Source: an uncultured Aeromonadales bacterium (GTDB lineage Bacteria; Pseudomonadota; Gammaproteobacteria; Enterobacterales; Succinivibrionaceae). Taken from it: DNA of 64,000 nucleotides. The translations under genes and the position numbers were made by a program. Shown piece after piece: positions 1 to 8,383 of this stretch. The stretch covers positions 1-64,000 of the forward strand of contig CACWLF010000003.1 of the NCBI GenBank assembly GCA_902761645.1, written 5' to 3'. The stretch's first letter is position 1; each line of letters starts with the position of its first letter. The notes beneath the pieces were generated by a model. It saw only the letters and a list, made by a program, of their open reading frames with translations, was not told where the DNA came from and ran no database searches.

Positions 1-141
1 ACCTGCAGCATCGTCCTTTGCGGAATTGATACGGTTGCCAGAAGCAAGTTTTGTATATGAACTTTGCAGAGCATTGGTGGATTTGCTTAAATTTCTCTGG
101 GCATTGATTGAACTTGTATTGGTGTTAACATATAAAGCCAT
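1..141 (-). CDS. Flagellin, N-terminal part (cut by window edge)
   Basis: The first 47 codons of a second flagellin, the subunit of the external filament. The translation begins MALYVNTNTSSINAQRNL and continues through [16 protein letters not shown], the conserved N-terminal D0/D1 helix of flagellins. An AGGAGAAAT ribosome site lies just before the ATG and a sigma-28 promoter lies about 80 bases further upstream. It is clearly a paralogue of the complete flagellin at 481-1374, on the same strand, but each gene has its own promoter and the neighbour ends in a terminator, so they are probably separate transcripts. Everything after the first D1 helix lies outside the window. Confidence 0.93.
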   Translation of the reverse strand, partial: MALYVNTNTSSINAQRNLSKSTNALQSSYTKLASGNRINSAKDDAAG

Positions 142-163
142 GATATTTCTCCTGTCATTATGT

Positions 164-179
164 AGAAATCCGGATTTCT
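164..179. repeat. Perfect 16-bp palindrome in flagellin leader
   Basis: AGAAATCCGGATTTCT reads the same on both strands. It lies between the sigma-28 promoter (218-244) and the start codon (141) of the partial flagellin, so it would fold as a hairpin in the 5' leader of that mRNA or act as a dimeric protein site. No function is known to me. Confidence 0.5.
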
Positions 180-217
180 GAATTTCCGGTGATTTCTGAT
201 TGTTGCACTTATACACT

Positions 218-244
218 ATATCGGATCATTAGCAACGAACTTTA
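218..244 (-). promoter_or_regulatory. Sigma-28 (FliA) promoter of partial flagellin
   Basis: On the minus strand the sequence is TAAA, 15 bases, TCCGATAT. This matches the flagellar sigma-28 pattern TAAA-N15-GCCGATAA with two mismatches, in the right orientation ahead of a flagellin and with fliA itself in this window. Confidence 0.85.
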
Positions 245-416
245 AATTTTAGATGAATTAAATATTTGATTTATCGATAATTTTTTATGACTTTTGTTTG
301 TTTGAACATGGTATGTATGTCAGTTTCAGACATACTGTATGAAAAAGAACTGCCGAAATGAGTTTGAGTAAAATACATGACTGTCTGCAACTTGAATTTA
401 ATGAGTGAATGCAATG

Positions 417-456
417 AAAAAACAGAACCAAATATATTCTAAATATTTGATTCTGT
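417..456 (-). terminator. Rho-independent terminator of fliC
   Basis: Read on the minus strand, the arms AACAGAA-x-CAAATAT and ATATTTG-x-TTCTGTT pair around a short loop and are followed by six T. It lies 25 bases after the stop of the complete flagellin. Confidence 0.75.
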
Positions 457-480
457 TCGCATTTTTAAACCGTAAAAGCT

Positions 481-1374
481 TTAAATATTACCAAGCAGAG
501 ACATGATCATTGAGGTACGGTTCTGCTGGGCATGAGTCAGCATGGTAATGGCAACCTGCTGCAGAATATTGTTTCTGGCCATTTCGGCAATTTCGGAAGC
601 GTAGTCGGTATCCATAATTCTGGATTTCGCATCGCTTACATTTTCAATCATGTTTTCCTGATAGCTTATGGTTGATTCAAGACGGTTGGATGCGGCTCCG
701 CATTTTGATCTTGCGCTGTCGATGCAGGCGATCATACTGTCGAAGGTTCCGATTGCATTCTGGGCATCTTCGGCACTCAAAACACTTATGGCATGAGACG
801 AACCGATGGCATAGCCGGAGTTTGTTGATACGATTTTGCCCTTGTCTGCGGCATTGGAAAGAAGACCTGCATAACTCAGATTTCCGATATTAACGGAAAT
901 TGTTTCATTTGCATTTGCTCCTACCTGAAACGAGAAACTGCCGTTATTGGAACTTCCGTCCAGAAGTTTGATGGAACCGCCGAAAGTGGTGTTGTTGCTT
1001 ATAAAGTCCAGCTGGGCGCAGAGTTCATTGACCTCGTCCTGAATCGCCTGTCTTTCTGATTCTGAATTGGTTCCGTTTGCCGACTGAAGCGCCAGAGTTC
1101 TCATTCTCTGAATCATATCGGTCATTTCATCCATTGCCCCTTCGGCAACCTGACACAGGGAAATTCCGTCATTGGCGTTGCGGTTGCCCTGGGTCAGACC
1201 GTTAATCTGGGAGGAAAGGCGGTCTGCCAGGATCAGTCCTGCCGGATCGTCTTTGGCACTGTTGATGCGTTTGCCGCTAGCCAGTCTCTGATAACTGGTG
1301 TCAAGGGCCTTTGTAGCCTTGGACAGCTGGCGCTGTGCACTGTATATTGCGGAACTGGTGATTGTCAATGCCAT
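481..1374 (-). CDS. fliC: Flagellin
   Basis: Filament subunit of 297 residues, exported through the flagellar type III system and polymerised outside the cell. The N-terminal D0/D1 helices (about 1-140, with [18 protein letters not shown]) and the C-terminal ones (about 205-297, ending SLLGNI) are both present, and the variable middle is very short, so the subunit is close to a minimal flagellin. Oddly for this family it carries four cysteines: C74, C119, C217 and C225. The positions are usually Ala, Ser or other small residues in flagellins I know. It has its own sigma-28 promoter and terminator. The start has a good ribosome site (AGGAGAAT). Symbol fliC is used generically; which of the two flagellins is the main one cannot be told. 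Confidence 0.96.
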   Translation of the reverse strand: MALTITSSAIYSAQRQLSKATKALDTSYQRLASGKRINSAKDDPAGLILADRLSSQINGLTQGNRNANDGISLCQVAEGAMDEMTDMIQRMRTLALQSANGTNSESERQAIQDEVNELCAQLDFISNNTTFGGSIKLLDGSSNNGSFSFQVGANANETISVNIGNLSYAGLLSNAADKGKIVSTNSGYAIGSSHAISVLSAEDAQNAIGTFDSMIACIDSARSKCGAASNRLESTISYQENMIENVSDAKSRIMDTDYASEIAEMARNNILQQVAITMLTHAQQNRTSMIMSLLGNI

Positions 1375-1398
1375 AAGATTCTCCTGCTTCTTATCTAT

Positions 1399-1425
1399 AT
1401 ATCGGAAACAGAGCAGGCGGACTTA
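1399..1425 (-). promoter_or_regulatory. Sigma-28 promoter of fliC
   Basis: Minus strand: TAAG, 15 bases, TCCGATAT, the same architecture as the promoter of the other flagellin, 24 bases before the start codon at its near end. Confidence 0.82.
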
Positions 1426-1588
1426 AGAAAAATTATCTGAAAAATCATATGTTTTTTTTCTTTTTCCCACGGTGGCTCGGCTGTTACATGGAATGCCGGA
1501 AGGAACAGAAGTGTGAACTGTGATTAAATACTGTCATAAATATGACGCTATACACGTTTTAACTGTTCCGTTTGTGATATAGTGCATA

Positions 1589-1604
1589 TGGTGCGGAAAT
1601 TGCA
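1589..1604 (+). promoter_or_regulatory. Possible sigma-54 promoter of flhA operon
   Basis: TGGTGCGGAAATTGCA fits the -24/-12 pattern TGGCAC-N5-TTGCA, with the required GG-N10-GC spacing and two mismatches in the -24 element. It lies about 55 bases before flhA. Sigma-54 control of flhA with FleQ/FlrC-type activators is established in Pseudomonas and Vibrio; here it is inferred from the sequence match only. Confidence 0.55.
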
Positions 1605-1664
1605 GTATAAAGATGCAGTTGCTGGGAAACAGCTGAAACAGTTATATATTGGAACAGGATGAAA

Positions 1665-3785
1665 ATGGCCGAAGCTGCGATCAAGGAAACTTTCAACAAG
1701 GCTACAATCATAAGACTGCTCAAGGGCGGTCTCGGCACGCCTGTGCTCATTCTGGCCGCTCTTGCCATGGTAGTGCTTCCAATGCCTTCATGGCTTCTGG
1801 ATATTTTCTTTGTATTTAATATCGCCATTTCGATTGTGGTGCTGATGGTATCCATTCTGACCAGAAAACCGCTTGAGTTTGCATCGTTTCCGTCCATTCT
1901 GCTGATTGCGACTCTGCTGAGACTGGCTCTGAACATAGCATCCACCCGTGTGGTTCTGATCCACGGACACGAGGGCGATGATGCCGCGGGTCAGGTAATC
2001 AAGTCCTTCGGAGATGTGGTTATCGGCGGTAACTATGTTGTAGGTCTGATAGTATTCATTATTCTGATGGTAATCAACTTTGTGGTAATTACCAAAGGTG
2101 CCGGCCGTATTTCAGAAGTAAGCGCACGTTTTACTCTGGACGCGATGCCAGGTAAACAGATGGCCATTGATGCCGATTTGAACTCGGGACTGATCGATCA
2201 GGATCAGGCGAGAAAAAGAAGACGAGAAGTTGCCGCGGAGGCCGAATTCTACGGTTCAATGGACGGTGCTTCAAAGTTTGTAAAAGGTGATGCGATCGCC
2301 GGTCTGATCATCATGGCGATTAATATCATAGGAGGAATGATCGTAGGTATCGGACAGCACGATCTGATATTTGCCGATGCCACGCAGATCTATACCAAGC
2401 TGACCATCGGCGACGGTCTGGTTGCCCAGATCCCTTCGCTGCTGCTCTCCGTGGCAACGGCCATTATTGTCACCCGTCAGAATGAAGAGCAGGAAATGGG
2501 AACAATTGTACTCGGACAGATGTTCGGAGATATCAGGACTCTGTATGTAGCTGCCGGAATTCTGTTTGTGATGGGTATTGTTCCAGGCATGCCTCATTTT
2601 GCTTTTCTTCTGTTTGCAGGTATGGTAGGCGGTCTGGGATACTATCTGAAGAGACAGCAGGACAAAAAGCCTTCCAAGGAAGATGAGGAGGCCATGAAAA
2701 AGAAGAATGAGGAGCTCAAAAAGGTTGCAGAGAAGAAACAGAAGGATCTCAGCTGGGATGATGTACAGCAGGTTGATACCATCGGTCTTGAAATCGGATA
2801 TCGCCTGATTCCTCTGGTGGACAAGGCTCAGAGCGGTGAACTGCTGAACCGTGTAAAGGGAGTTCGAAAGAAACTGTCGCAGGAACTGGGATTCCTGATC
2901 CCTGCAGTTCATATCAGGGATAATCTTGATCTTGCAGCCAGCAACTACCGCATAACCATTATGGGTGTGAATTTCGGGGAATCCGAGGTTTACATTGACA
3001 AGCAGATGGCAATAAATCCGGGTGAGGTATTCGGTACCGTAAAGGGCATACCCGGTGTGGAGCCAGCATTCGGACTTGAGGCGGTGTGGATCGGCAATGA
3101 ACAGTCTGAGCAGGCCCAGAGTCTTGGTTATACCGTGGTTGATACCCCTACGGTAATAGCAACGCATCTGAGTCAGATATTAACCAATAATGCGGCCAGT
3201 CTGCTTGGTCATGAAGAGGTGCAGAATCTGCTGGATCTTGTTGCCAAGACGCAGCCTAAACTGGTGGAGGGACTGATCCCGGGCGTGGTTACCCTCGGTA
3301 TTCTGACCCAGGTACTGCAGAATCTGCTGTTTGAGGAGATCCCTATAAAGGATATGCGCACCATTTTACAGACAATTGTGGAGTATGCGCCGAAGAGCCA
3401 GGACGTGGAGATTTTAACGGCGGCGTGCCGTGTTGCGCTGAGAAGACTGATAATTCAGAATCTGGTCGGAGGAGATCCGATTATTCCGGTTATCACGCTT
3501 GCACCGGATCTGGAGAAAATCCTGCATCGTTCGCTGCAGTCTGGCAACGGCGACAACGTCGGCATAGAGCCGGGGCTTGCCGAGCGCATGCAGCAGTCTC
3601 TGGCCGAGGCAACGCATAACCAGGAAATGGAAGGTCAGCCGGCAATATTGCTGACATCGGGAGTACTGCGCGGTACACTGGCAAAATTTGTAAAGAACTC
3701 CATTCCTGGACTGCGGGTACTGTCGTACCAGGAAATTCCTGATGAAAAACAGATTAGAATAGTAAGTTCCGTAGGCCAGCACTAG
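1665..3785 (+). CDS. flhA: Flagellar export gate protein FlhA
   Basis: Inner-membrane core of the flagellar type III export gate; its cytosolic nonameric ring docks chaperone-substrate complexes. The N-terminal third (to about residue 330) is hydrophobic with several membrane segments and the conserved FHIPEP-family stretch around DAMPGKQMAIDADLNSG. A charged Lys/Glu-rich linker follows (about 335-365), then the soluble domain. I chose the ATG at 1665 because AGGA lies 5 bases before it. An ATG two codons earlier (1659), giving MKMAEAA, is also possible. The length of about 706 is normal. flhB, its usual upstream neighbour, is absent here: the gene upstream is a divergent flagellin. First gene of a tight run flhA-flhF-flhG-fliA. 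Confidence 0.97.
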   Translation: MAEAAIKETFNKATIIRLLKGGLGTPVLILAALAMVVLPMPSWLLDIFFVFNIAISIVVLMVSILTRKPLEFASFPSILLIATLLRLALNIASTRVVLIHGHEGDDAAGQVIKSFGDVVIGGNYVVGLIVFIILMVINFVVITKGAGRISEVSARFTLDAMPGKQMAIDADLNSGLIDQDQARKRRREVAAEAEFYGSMDGASKFVKGDAIAGLIIMAINIIGGMIVGIGQHDLIFADATQIYTKLTIGDGLVAQIPSLLLSVATAIIVTRQNEEQEMGTIVLGQMFGDIRTLYVAAGILFVMGIVPGMPHFAFLLFAGMVGGLGYYLKRQQDKKPSKEDEEAMKKKNEELKKVAEKKQKDLSWDDVQQVDTIGLEIGYRLIPLVDKAQSGELLNRVKGVRKKLSQELGFLIPAVHIRDNLDLAASNYRITIMGVNFGESEVYIDKQMAINPGEVFGTVKGIPGVEPAFGLEAVWIGNEQSEQAQSLGYTVVDTPTVIATHLSQILTNNAASLLGHEEVQNLLDLVAKTQPKLVEGLIPGVVTLGILTQVLQNLLFEEIPIKDMRTILQTIVEYAPKSQDVEILTAACRVALRRLIIQNLVGGDPIIPVITLAPDLEKILHRSLQSGNGDNVGIEPGLAERMQQSLAEATHNQEMEGQPAILLTSGVLRGTLAKFVKNSIPGLRVLSYQEIPDEKQIRIVSSVGQH

Positions 3786-3815
3786 GGAACCAGAGGATTT
3801 TAGTAGGAGCGAGAA

Positions 3816-5216
3816 GTGAAGATTAGGCGTTTTTTCGCAAGTGATATGCGGACAGCCCTTACCCAGGTTAAAGATGAACTTGGGCCTGATGCCGTAATAA
3901 TGTCAAACAAGAAGGTTACGGGAGGAGTTGAGATTGTCGCGGCGTATGACGGGGATGAGGATAACCGGCAGTTCTCCAAGACGCCGGATTACGATGATGA
4001 GAATGTAACCATATCATCAAGAGGCATGGCGGCGGCGAATAAAAAAGCAGGTCAGCATCAGGCGTCAGCTGCGTCCTCGAAAGCATCAAAGGCAAGGGCG
4101 GAGAAAAACAACGCCCAGCTGGCTGATACGCTGAGTGAACTGCTGGCAAGACAGAAAAATGTCCAGAAATCCGCTGCAGGCAAGCAGGGCTTTGCCGGGC
4201 TGCAGGGCGGTGACCAAGGAGGACCGAAGACTCTTGCGGAGCAGGAGGCGATGAACCAGGGCGGAAAGTATTCCGCTGCCAGTGGTGCAGGCAATAATGC
4301 GGCTGTCAAGAACGTAGCAGTTTCAAACGATCCCGCGCTGAATGAACTGCAGCGTGAGGTCGCCAGTATCCGGAAACTGCTGCAGTCCCAGCTGGCGGGT
4401 CTCATGAACGAGGATCGTGAACGCAACGAACCAATCAGGGCAATGATTACCAAACTGCTGATGCGGGGCGGTTTTGCGGAGGATTTCGCCATGAACCTGA
4501 CGAATTCGTTACCTGCTTCACAAACTTTGCGTCAGTCATGGCGTGATTTGGAAACAACTCTTGTTCATAATATGATAATAGGCAATGACGAAATTCTTCG
4601 TCACGGCGGTGCTGTGACACTTGTAGGACCTACCGGGGTGGGAAAAACCACCACCATTGCGAAGCTGGCGGCGCATTTTTCAATGAAGTACGGTTCTGAT
4701 CAGGTGGCTCTTGTCACCACTGACAACTACCGTATCGGTGCCTATGAACAGCTGCAGACCTATGGAAGAATCATGGGCTGTGTTGTTAAAAGTCTGTCCA
4801 ATATGAGCGATATGCAGAATGTTTTATATCAGCTGAGAAACAAGCGGCTGGTACTTATTGATACAGCTGGAATGGGCCAGAGGGATCAGCGTCTGGCGGT
4901 GCAGCTGGACGAACTGATTAACAGCTGCAACGTTCATATTCATAATTATCTGGTTCTGCCTGCAACAGGACAGAGAAAGGTGCTGCAGGATGCGTATGAA
5001 CAGTTCAGCCGTATTGAATTATCAGGAGCGGTACTGACTAAACTTGATGAAAGTCTATGTATCGGAGATGCACTGTCGGTATGCATGCAGAATCAGCTGC
5101 CGATAAGTTATGTGACAAACGGACAGAGGGTACCGGAGGATCTGTCGGTTGCGAACGCGCAGCAGCTGGTACATATGTTTTTATCGGAAATGGAAGATGA
5201 CACACCACAGTTTTAG
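3816..5216 (+). CDS. flhF: Flagellar placement GTPase FlhF
   Basis: SRP-family GTPase that directs the flagellar basal body to the cell pole in polarly flagellated bacteria. Order in the 466 residues: an N-terminal basic B region (MKIRRFFASDMRTALTQVK), a long low-complexity Ala/Gln/Lys linker (about 60-170), a helical N domain, then the G domain with P-loop GPTGVGKTTTIAKLA and DTAGMGQRD. A late TKLDE gives guanine specificity. It starts with GTG, preceded by AGGAG. It follows flhA by 30 bases and adjoins flhG, its ATPase regulator, as in Vibrio and Pseudomonas. Confidence 0.96.
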   Translation: MKIRRFFASDMRTALTQVKDELGPDAVIMSNKKVTGGVEIVAAYDGDEDNRQFSKTPDYDDENVTISSRGMAAANKKAGQHQASAASSKASKARAEKNNAQLADTLSELLARQKNVQKSAAGKQGFAGLQGGDQGGPKTLAEQEAMNQGGKYSAASGAGNNAAVKNVAVSNDPALNELQREVASIRKLLQSQLAGLMNEDRERNEPIRAMITKLLMRGGFAEDFAMNLTNSLPASQTLRQSWRDLETTLVHNMIIGNDEILRHGGAVTLVGPTGVGKTTTIAKLAAHFSMKYGSDQVALVTTDNYRIGAYEQLQTYGRIMGCVVKSLSNMSDMQNVLYQLRNKRLVLIDTAGMGQRDQRLAVQLDELINSCNVHIHNYLVLPATGQRKVLQDAYEQFSRIELSGAVLTKLDESLCIGDALSVCMQNQLPISYVTNGQRVPEDLSVANAQQLVHMFLSEMEDDTPQF

Positions 5217-5234
5217 GTGGCGGAGAATACAACA

Positions 5235-6125
5235 ATGGAAGAAAGATTCGATCAGGCACAGGGATTGAGGGCCATGCAGAAAAATACAGTAAGACAGGTT
5301 CAGACTCAGAACAGCCGGGTTAAGGTTATAACTGTGACCGGCGGCAAGGGCGGTGTCGGAAAATCAAATGTATCGCTTAATTTGGCGGTTTCACTTGCTT
5401 CCCAGGGAAAAAGGGTAATGCTGCTGGACGCCGACCTGGGTCTGGCAAATATTGATGTTATGCTGGGATTAAGGGTGGAGAGAAACCTGTTCAATGTTTT
5501 AAACGGCGAGTGCAACCTTGATGACATTATTATTACAGGACCTTACGGACTGATGATACTGCCTGCGACCTCCGGTACACAGGCGATGGTTGAGCTTTCG
5601 CCTGCGCAGCATGCGGCGCTGATCCGCGCTTTCGGAGATCTTAAGGCGCAGGTGGATGTTCTGATTGTCGATACCGCTGCCGGTATTTCCAATATGGTGC
5701 TGAGTTTTGCACGTGCAGCCCAGGATATTCTGGTTGTAGTGTGCGATGAACCGACATCCGTTACCGACGCCTATGCACTTATGAAAATTCTGAGCAAGGA
5801 GTACGGCGTATACAAATTCAAGGTTGTTGCCAATATGGTAAGAACCATGAAGGAGGGGCAGGAACTGTTCAATAAACTGACCAAGGTGACGGAACGATTC
5901 CTTGATGCCTCGCTGGAACTTGTCTCCTGCATACCGTACGATACCAATGTCAAGCTTGCTGTCCGCAAGCAGCAGGTTATTGTGGACGCCTTCCCGAAAT
6001 CTCCTGCGTCCATAGCATTCAGAGCGCTGGCCACCAGAGTCCTCAGCTGGCCTGTTCCGTATCAGCCGGGCGGACATCTGCAGTTTTTCATTGAAAATAT
6101 GCTTTCCAATTCAAAGGAACTGTAG
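5235..6125 (+). CDS. flhG: Flagellar number regulator FlhG (FleN), MinD-like ATPase
   Basis: ParA/MinD-type ATPase that limits the number of polar flagella, acting on FlhF and on the master activator in related species. The deviant Walker A GGKGGVGKSN and the DADLGLANIDVMLGL stretch are clear, as is VDTAAGISNMV. The region before the P-loop holds a short DQAQGLRAM helix like the FlhF-activating helix of FlhG. I chose the ATG at 5235 because GGAG lies 9 bases upstream. A GTG at 5217, directly abutting the flhF stop, would add six residues but has no ribosome site. Polar flagellation is inferred from the flhF-flhG pair. Confidence 0.94.
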   Translation: MEERFDQAQGLRAMQKNTVRQVQTQNSRVKVITVTGGKGGVGKSNVSLNLAVSLASQGKRVMLLDADLGLANIDVMLGLRVERNLFNVLNGECNLDDIIITGPYGLMILPATSGTQAMVELSPAQHAALIRAFGDLKAQVDVLIVDTAAGISNMVLSFARAAQDILVVVCDEPTSVTDAYALMKILSKEYGVYKFKVVANMVRTMKEGQELFNKLTKVTERFLDASLELVSCIPYDTNVKLAVRKQQVIVDAFPKSPASIAFRALATRVLSWPVPYQPGGHLQFFIENMLSNSKEL

Positions 6126-6135
6126 GGTTTGATTT

Positions 6136-6873
6136 ATGAACGGAGCCAAAATATATTCACAGAACAGATACAGTTCGAAGGAGGATAAAACCAGAGAACT
6201 TGTGACCAGGTATGCTCCTCTGGTAAAGAAAATTGCGCTTCATCTGAAGGCCCGTCTGCCGCATTCAGTGCAGGTGGATGATCTGATTCAGTCTGGAATG
6301 ATCGGTCTTCTGGATGCCTCCAATAATTTTGATGACAGCAAGGGAGCATCGTTTGAAACCTTTGCAAGCATCAGGATCAGAGGCGCCATGATTGATGAAA
6401 TCAGAAGCAGCGACTGGGCTCCGCGTACAGTACATCAGAACACCCGCAGAATTTCCGATGCCATGACGGAACTGGCAAAAAAACTCGGCCGTGATGCAAC
6501 TGATCTGGAGGTTTCCGAATATCTGGGCATTCCGGTGGATGAATATCACCGTATGCTTTACGAGTCATCGACCACCAAAATTGTCGGTATCGAGGATCTG
6601 GGCGTGTCCGCCGATGCGCTGGTGTTTGAAAATCAGAATATCAATGAAAACAAGCCGCTGAATGCGGTTCTTGAACATAGCTACCGCCAGTCGCTTGCAA
6701 AAGCGATTGAAACACTGCCTCCGAAGGAGGCTCTGCTGCTTTCTCTTTACTATAAAGATGAACTGAACATGAAGGAAATCGGAAAGATTATGGAGATCAG
6801 TGAATCACGTGTCAGTCAGATTCTGAATCAGACGATCCTGAGACTGAGATCAAAACTGAAGGACTGGTTTTAA
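6136..6873 (+). CDS. fliA: Flagellar sigma factor 28 (FliA)
   Basis: Alternative sigma factor for late flagellar and chemotaxis genes, held off by FlgM until the hook is complete. The 245 residues show sigma-70 region 2 (VDDLIQSGMIGLLDA, then FETFASIRIRGAMIDEIR), region 3 and a C-terminal region 4 helix-turn-helix (LNMKEIGKIMEISESRVSQI). It lies 10 bases after flhG in the same operon. Its likely targets in this window are the two flagellin promoters with TAAR-N15-TCCGATAT. Confidence 0.97.
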   Translation: MNGAKIYSQNRYSSKEDKTRELVTRYAPLVKKIALHLKARLPHSVQVDDLIQSGMIGLLDASNNFDDSKGASFETFASIRIRGAMIDEIRSSDWAPRTVHQNTRRISDAMTELAKKLGRDATDLEVSEYLGIPVDEYHRMLYESSTTKIVGIEDLGVSADALVFENQNINENKPLNAVLEHSYRQSLAKAIETLPPKEALLLSLYYKDELNMKEIGKIMEISESRVSQILNQTILRLRSKLKDWF

Positions 6874-6961
6874 CCGCATCCTGGTCATGCCGGTGCAATG
6901 CATCCGCCGGCGTGCGGAAACTCCGGAAAAACGGCGGAAATCTGCATGGCTTTCTGCTGAT

Positions 6962-6990
6962 TTGACAACTTCTGCAAAGTGCTTTATTCT
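6962..6990 (+). promoter_or_regulatory. Sigma-70 promoter before cysE-like gene
   Basis: TTGACA, 17 bases, TATTCT. The -35 is perfect and the spacing is ideal. It lies about 80 bases before the acetyltransferase and implies that this gene is not simply read through from fliA. Confidence 0.72.
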
Positions 6991-7070
6991 TAAGTTCATG
7001 GTGTACCGGCCGGCATTGTTGGCCTTTTGTTTTATTATCGGATCTTTTTTTTTGATTTGAGGTTGAAAAA

Positions 7071-8045
7071 ATGGTTAGTGATTATGAGTTATCGCAAAAG
7101 ATTCAGGAACAGATTAAAAATATCAAGACAAAAATAATTGATGACTACAGCCATGATCGCTCAATCGACAATAAAGACGATATGTTTCATCAGCCAAGCA
7201 GGGAAATTATTTTTGAATGCATCCGCAATCTTCTCAGAATTATTTATCCCGGCTTCTATCAGACCTGCAACTACAAGGTTTACAATCTTCCCGATTTTAT
7301 TTCAGTGCTGATCGAGGATGTGATGTTCCATCTGAGCAAGCAGATTTACATTGCAATGAGGTACAAGCATGATATTAATCCGGATGAAAAGGAGGAACTG
7401 CAGCAGAAGGCCCAGGAAATCACCCTGAAGTTTCTCGATCGTATTCCTCATGTAAGGGCATATCTGGAGGAGGATCTGCAGGCGGCATTTGACGGGGACC
7501 CTGCAGCATTCAATCTGGATGAAATCATAATCTCCTATCCGGGACTGTTTGCCATTTCCATTTACCGTCTTGCCCATGAACTGTATCTGCTTGATATTCC
7601 TCTGATTCCGAGAGTAATGACCGAGTATGCCCACAGCAGAACCGGCATTGATATTCATCCGGGAGCAACCATCGGACACTATTTCTTCATTGATCACGGA
7701 ACCGGTATTGTTGTCGGTCAGTCAACCGTAATCGGAAACAATGTGAAACTTTATCAGGGTGTGACGCTCGGCGCTCTTTCAACCCACGGCGGACAGAAAC
7801 TGAGAAATGTGCGCCGCCATCCTACCATCGAGGATAATGTAACCATTTATTCCAATGCGTCGGTTCTCGGGGGAGACACGGTAATCGGAGAGGGATCCGT
7901 AATCGGCGGCAATGCCTTCATTACCAAGTCAATCAAACCCAGGACCAGAGTCAATGTCAAGATTCAGGAGCTTCAGCTGACGGATATCCGCAATAAATCA
8001 AAAAGCTGCGATCCGAAGGATGAATGCTGGTACTATGTTATTTAA
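7071..8045 (+). CDS. cysE: Serine O-acetyltransferase (EpsC/SrpH-type CysE)
   Basis: Probably acetylates L-serine with acetyl-CoA, the first step of cysteine synthesis, in the cytosol. The C-terminal part (about 170-310) is a left-handed beta-helix of hexapeptide repeats with the serine acetyltransferase signature: RTGIDIHPGATIG, FIDHGTGIVVG, then LYQGVTLG and the VRRHPTIEDNV segment. The long alpha-helical N-terminal part (about 1-165) is typical of the roughly 300-residue form, not of E. coli CysE. It ends with Cys-containing CDPKDECWYYVI. It has its own sigma-70 promoter and lies between fliA and cheY, where flagellar loci of related bacteria have no such gene. No other cysteine gene is nearby. 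Confidence 0.88.
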   Translation: MVSDYELSQKIQEQIKNIKTKIIDDYSHDRSIDNKDDMFHQPSREIIFECIRNLLRIIYPGFYQTCNYKVYNLPDFISVLIEDVMFHLSKQIYIAMRYKHDINPDEKEELQQKAQEITLKFLDRIPHVRAYLEEDLQAAFDGDPAAFNLDEIIISYPGLFAISIYRLAHELYLLDIPLIPRVMTEYAHSRTGIDIHPGATIGHYFFIDHGTGIVVGQSTVIGNNVKLYQGVTLGALSTHGGQKLRNVRRHPTIEDNVTIYSNASVLGGDTVIGEGSVIGGNAFITKSIKPRTRVNVKIQELQLTDIRNKSKSCDPKDECWYYVI

Positions 8046-8233
8046 GTCTGCCGGAGCTGCGTCTTCCGGAGAGGCGGGCGCATGCTGCTGCTCTGTTTCT
8101 TCTTTTTTTAATTTTAAACACTAAATATAGAATAAAAGTTTTGTTTTTTTATGTATTTAGTGATTTAACATTCAAAATTTTTTTTATTTATTTAATAAAA
8201 TGTTCAGCATGAGCTGGATCGTTTTTGCGTTTT

Positions 8234-8261
8234 TTGAACAAATTGGCAAAAGTGGTATACT
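8234..8261 (+). promoter_or_regulatory. Sigma-70 promoter, far upstream of cheY
   Basis: TTGAAC, 16 bases, TATACT, with a TG two bases before the -10 (extended -10). The predicted RNA starts near 8268, about 330 bases before cheY and just before the structured element. Confidence 0.6.
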
Positions 8262-8282
8262 ACCGTCGAGTTTTTGTGTGAC

Positions 8283-8383
8283 AAAATTACAAAATGCCTG
8301 CGGGGCCGGTGCGGGACCGTTTCCCGAGCTTGAATTCACGTGCGGAGTTCTGATAAAGTCCGGCGGGACGGATTTGTAATTTT
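8283..8383 (+). ncRNA. Candidate structured RNA (leader or small RNA)
   Basis: AAAATTACAAA (8283-8293) and TTTGTAATTTT (8373-8383) form a perfect 11-bp closing stem. Inside are three small hairpins: CGGGA/TCCCG (8312-8326), GAATTC/GAGTTC with one G-U pair (8332-8350) and GTCC/GGAC (8358-8369). A closed stem holding several hairpins resembles a multi-branch riboswitch or small RNA. The core is GC-rich in otherwise AT-rich sequence. It does not resemble the c-di-GMP riboswitch or another class I recognise. It begins about 15 bases after the predicted start of transcription. Confidence 0.35.

Noticed and set aside
2271..3167. A 298-codon reading frame on the minus strand inside flhA
   Set aside because: It lies opposite a clear FlhA sequence, has no family features, and is a shadow of the real gene.
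6874..6960. Terminator after fliA (GCCGGTG/CGCCGGC stem near 6888-6915)
   Set aside because: The stem pairs, but no T-run follows, so it was not called.
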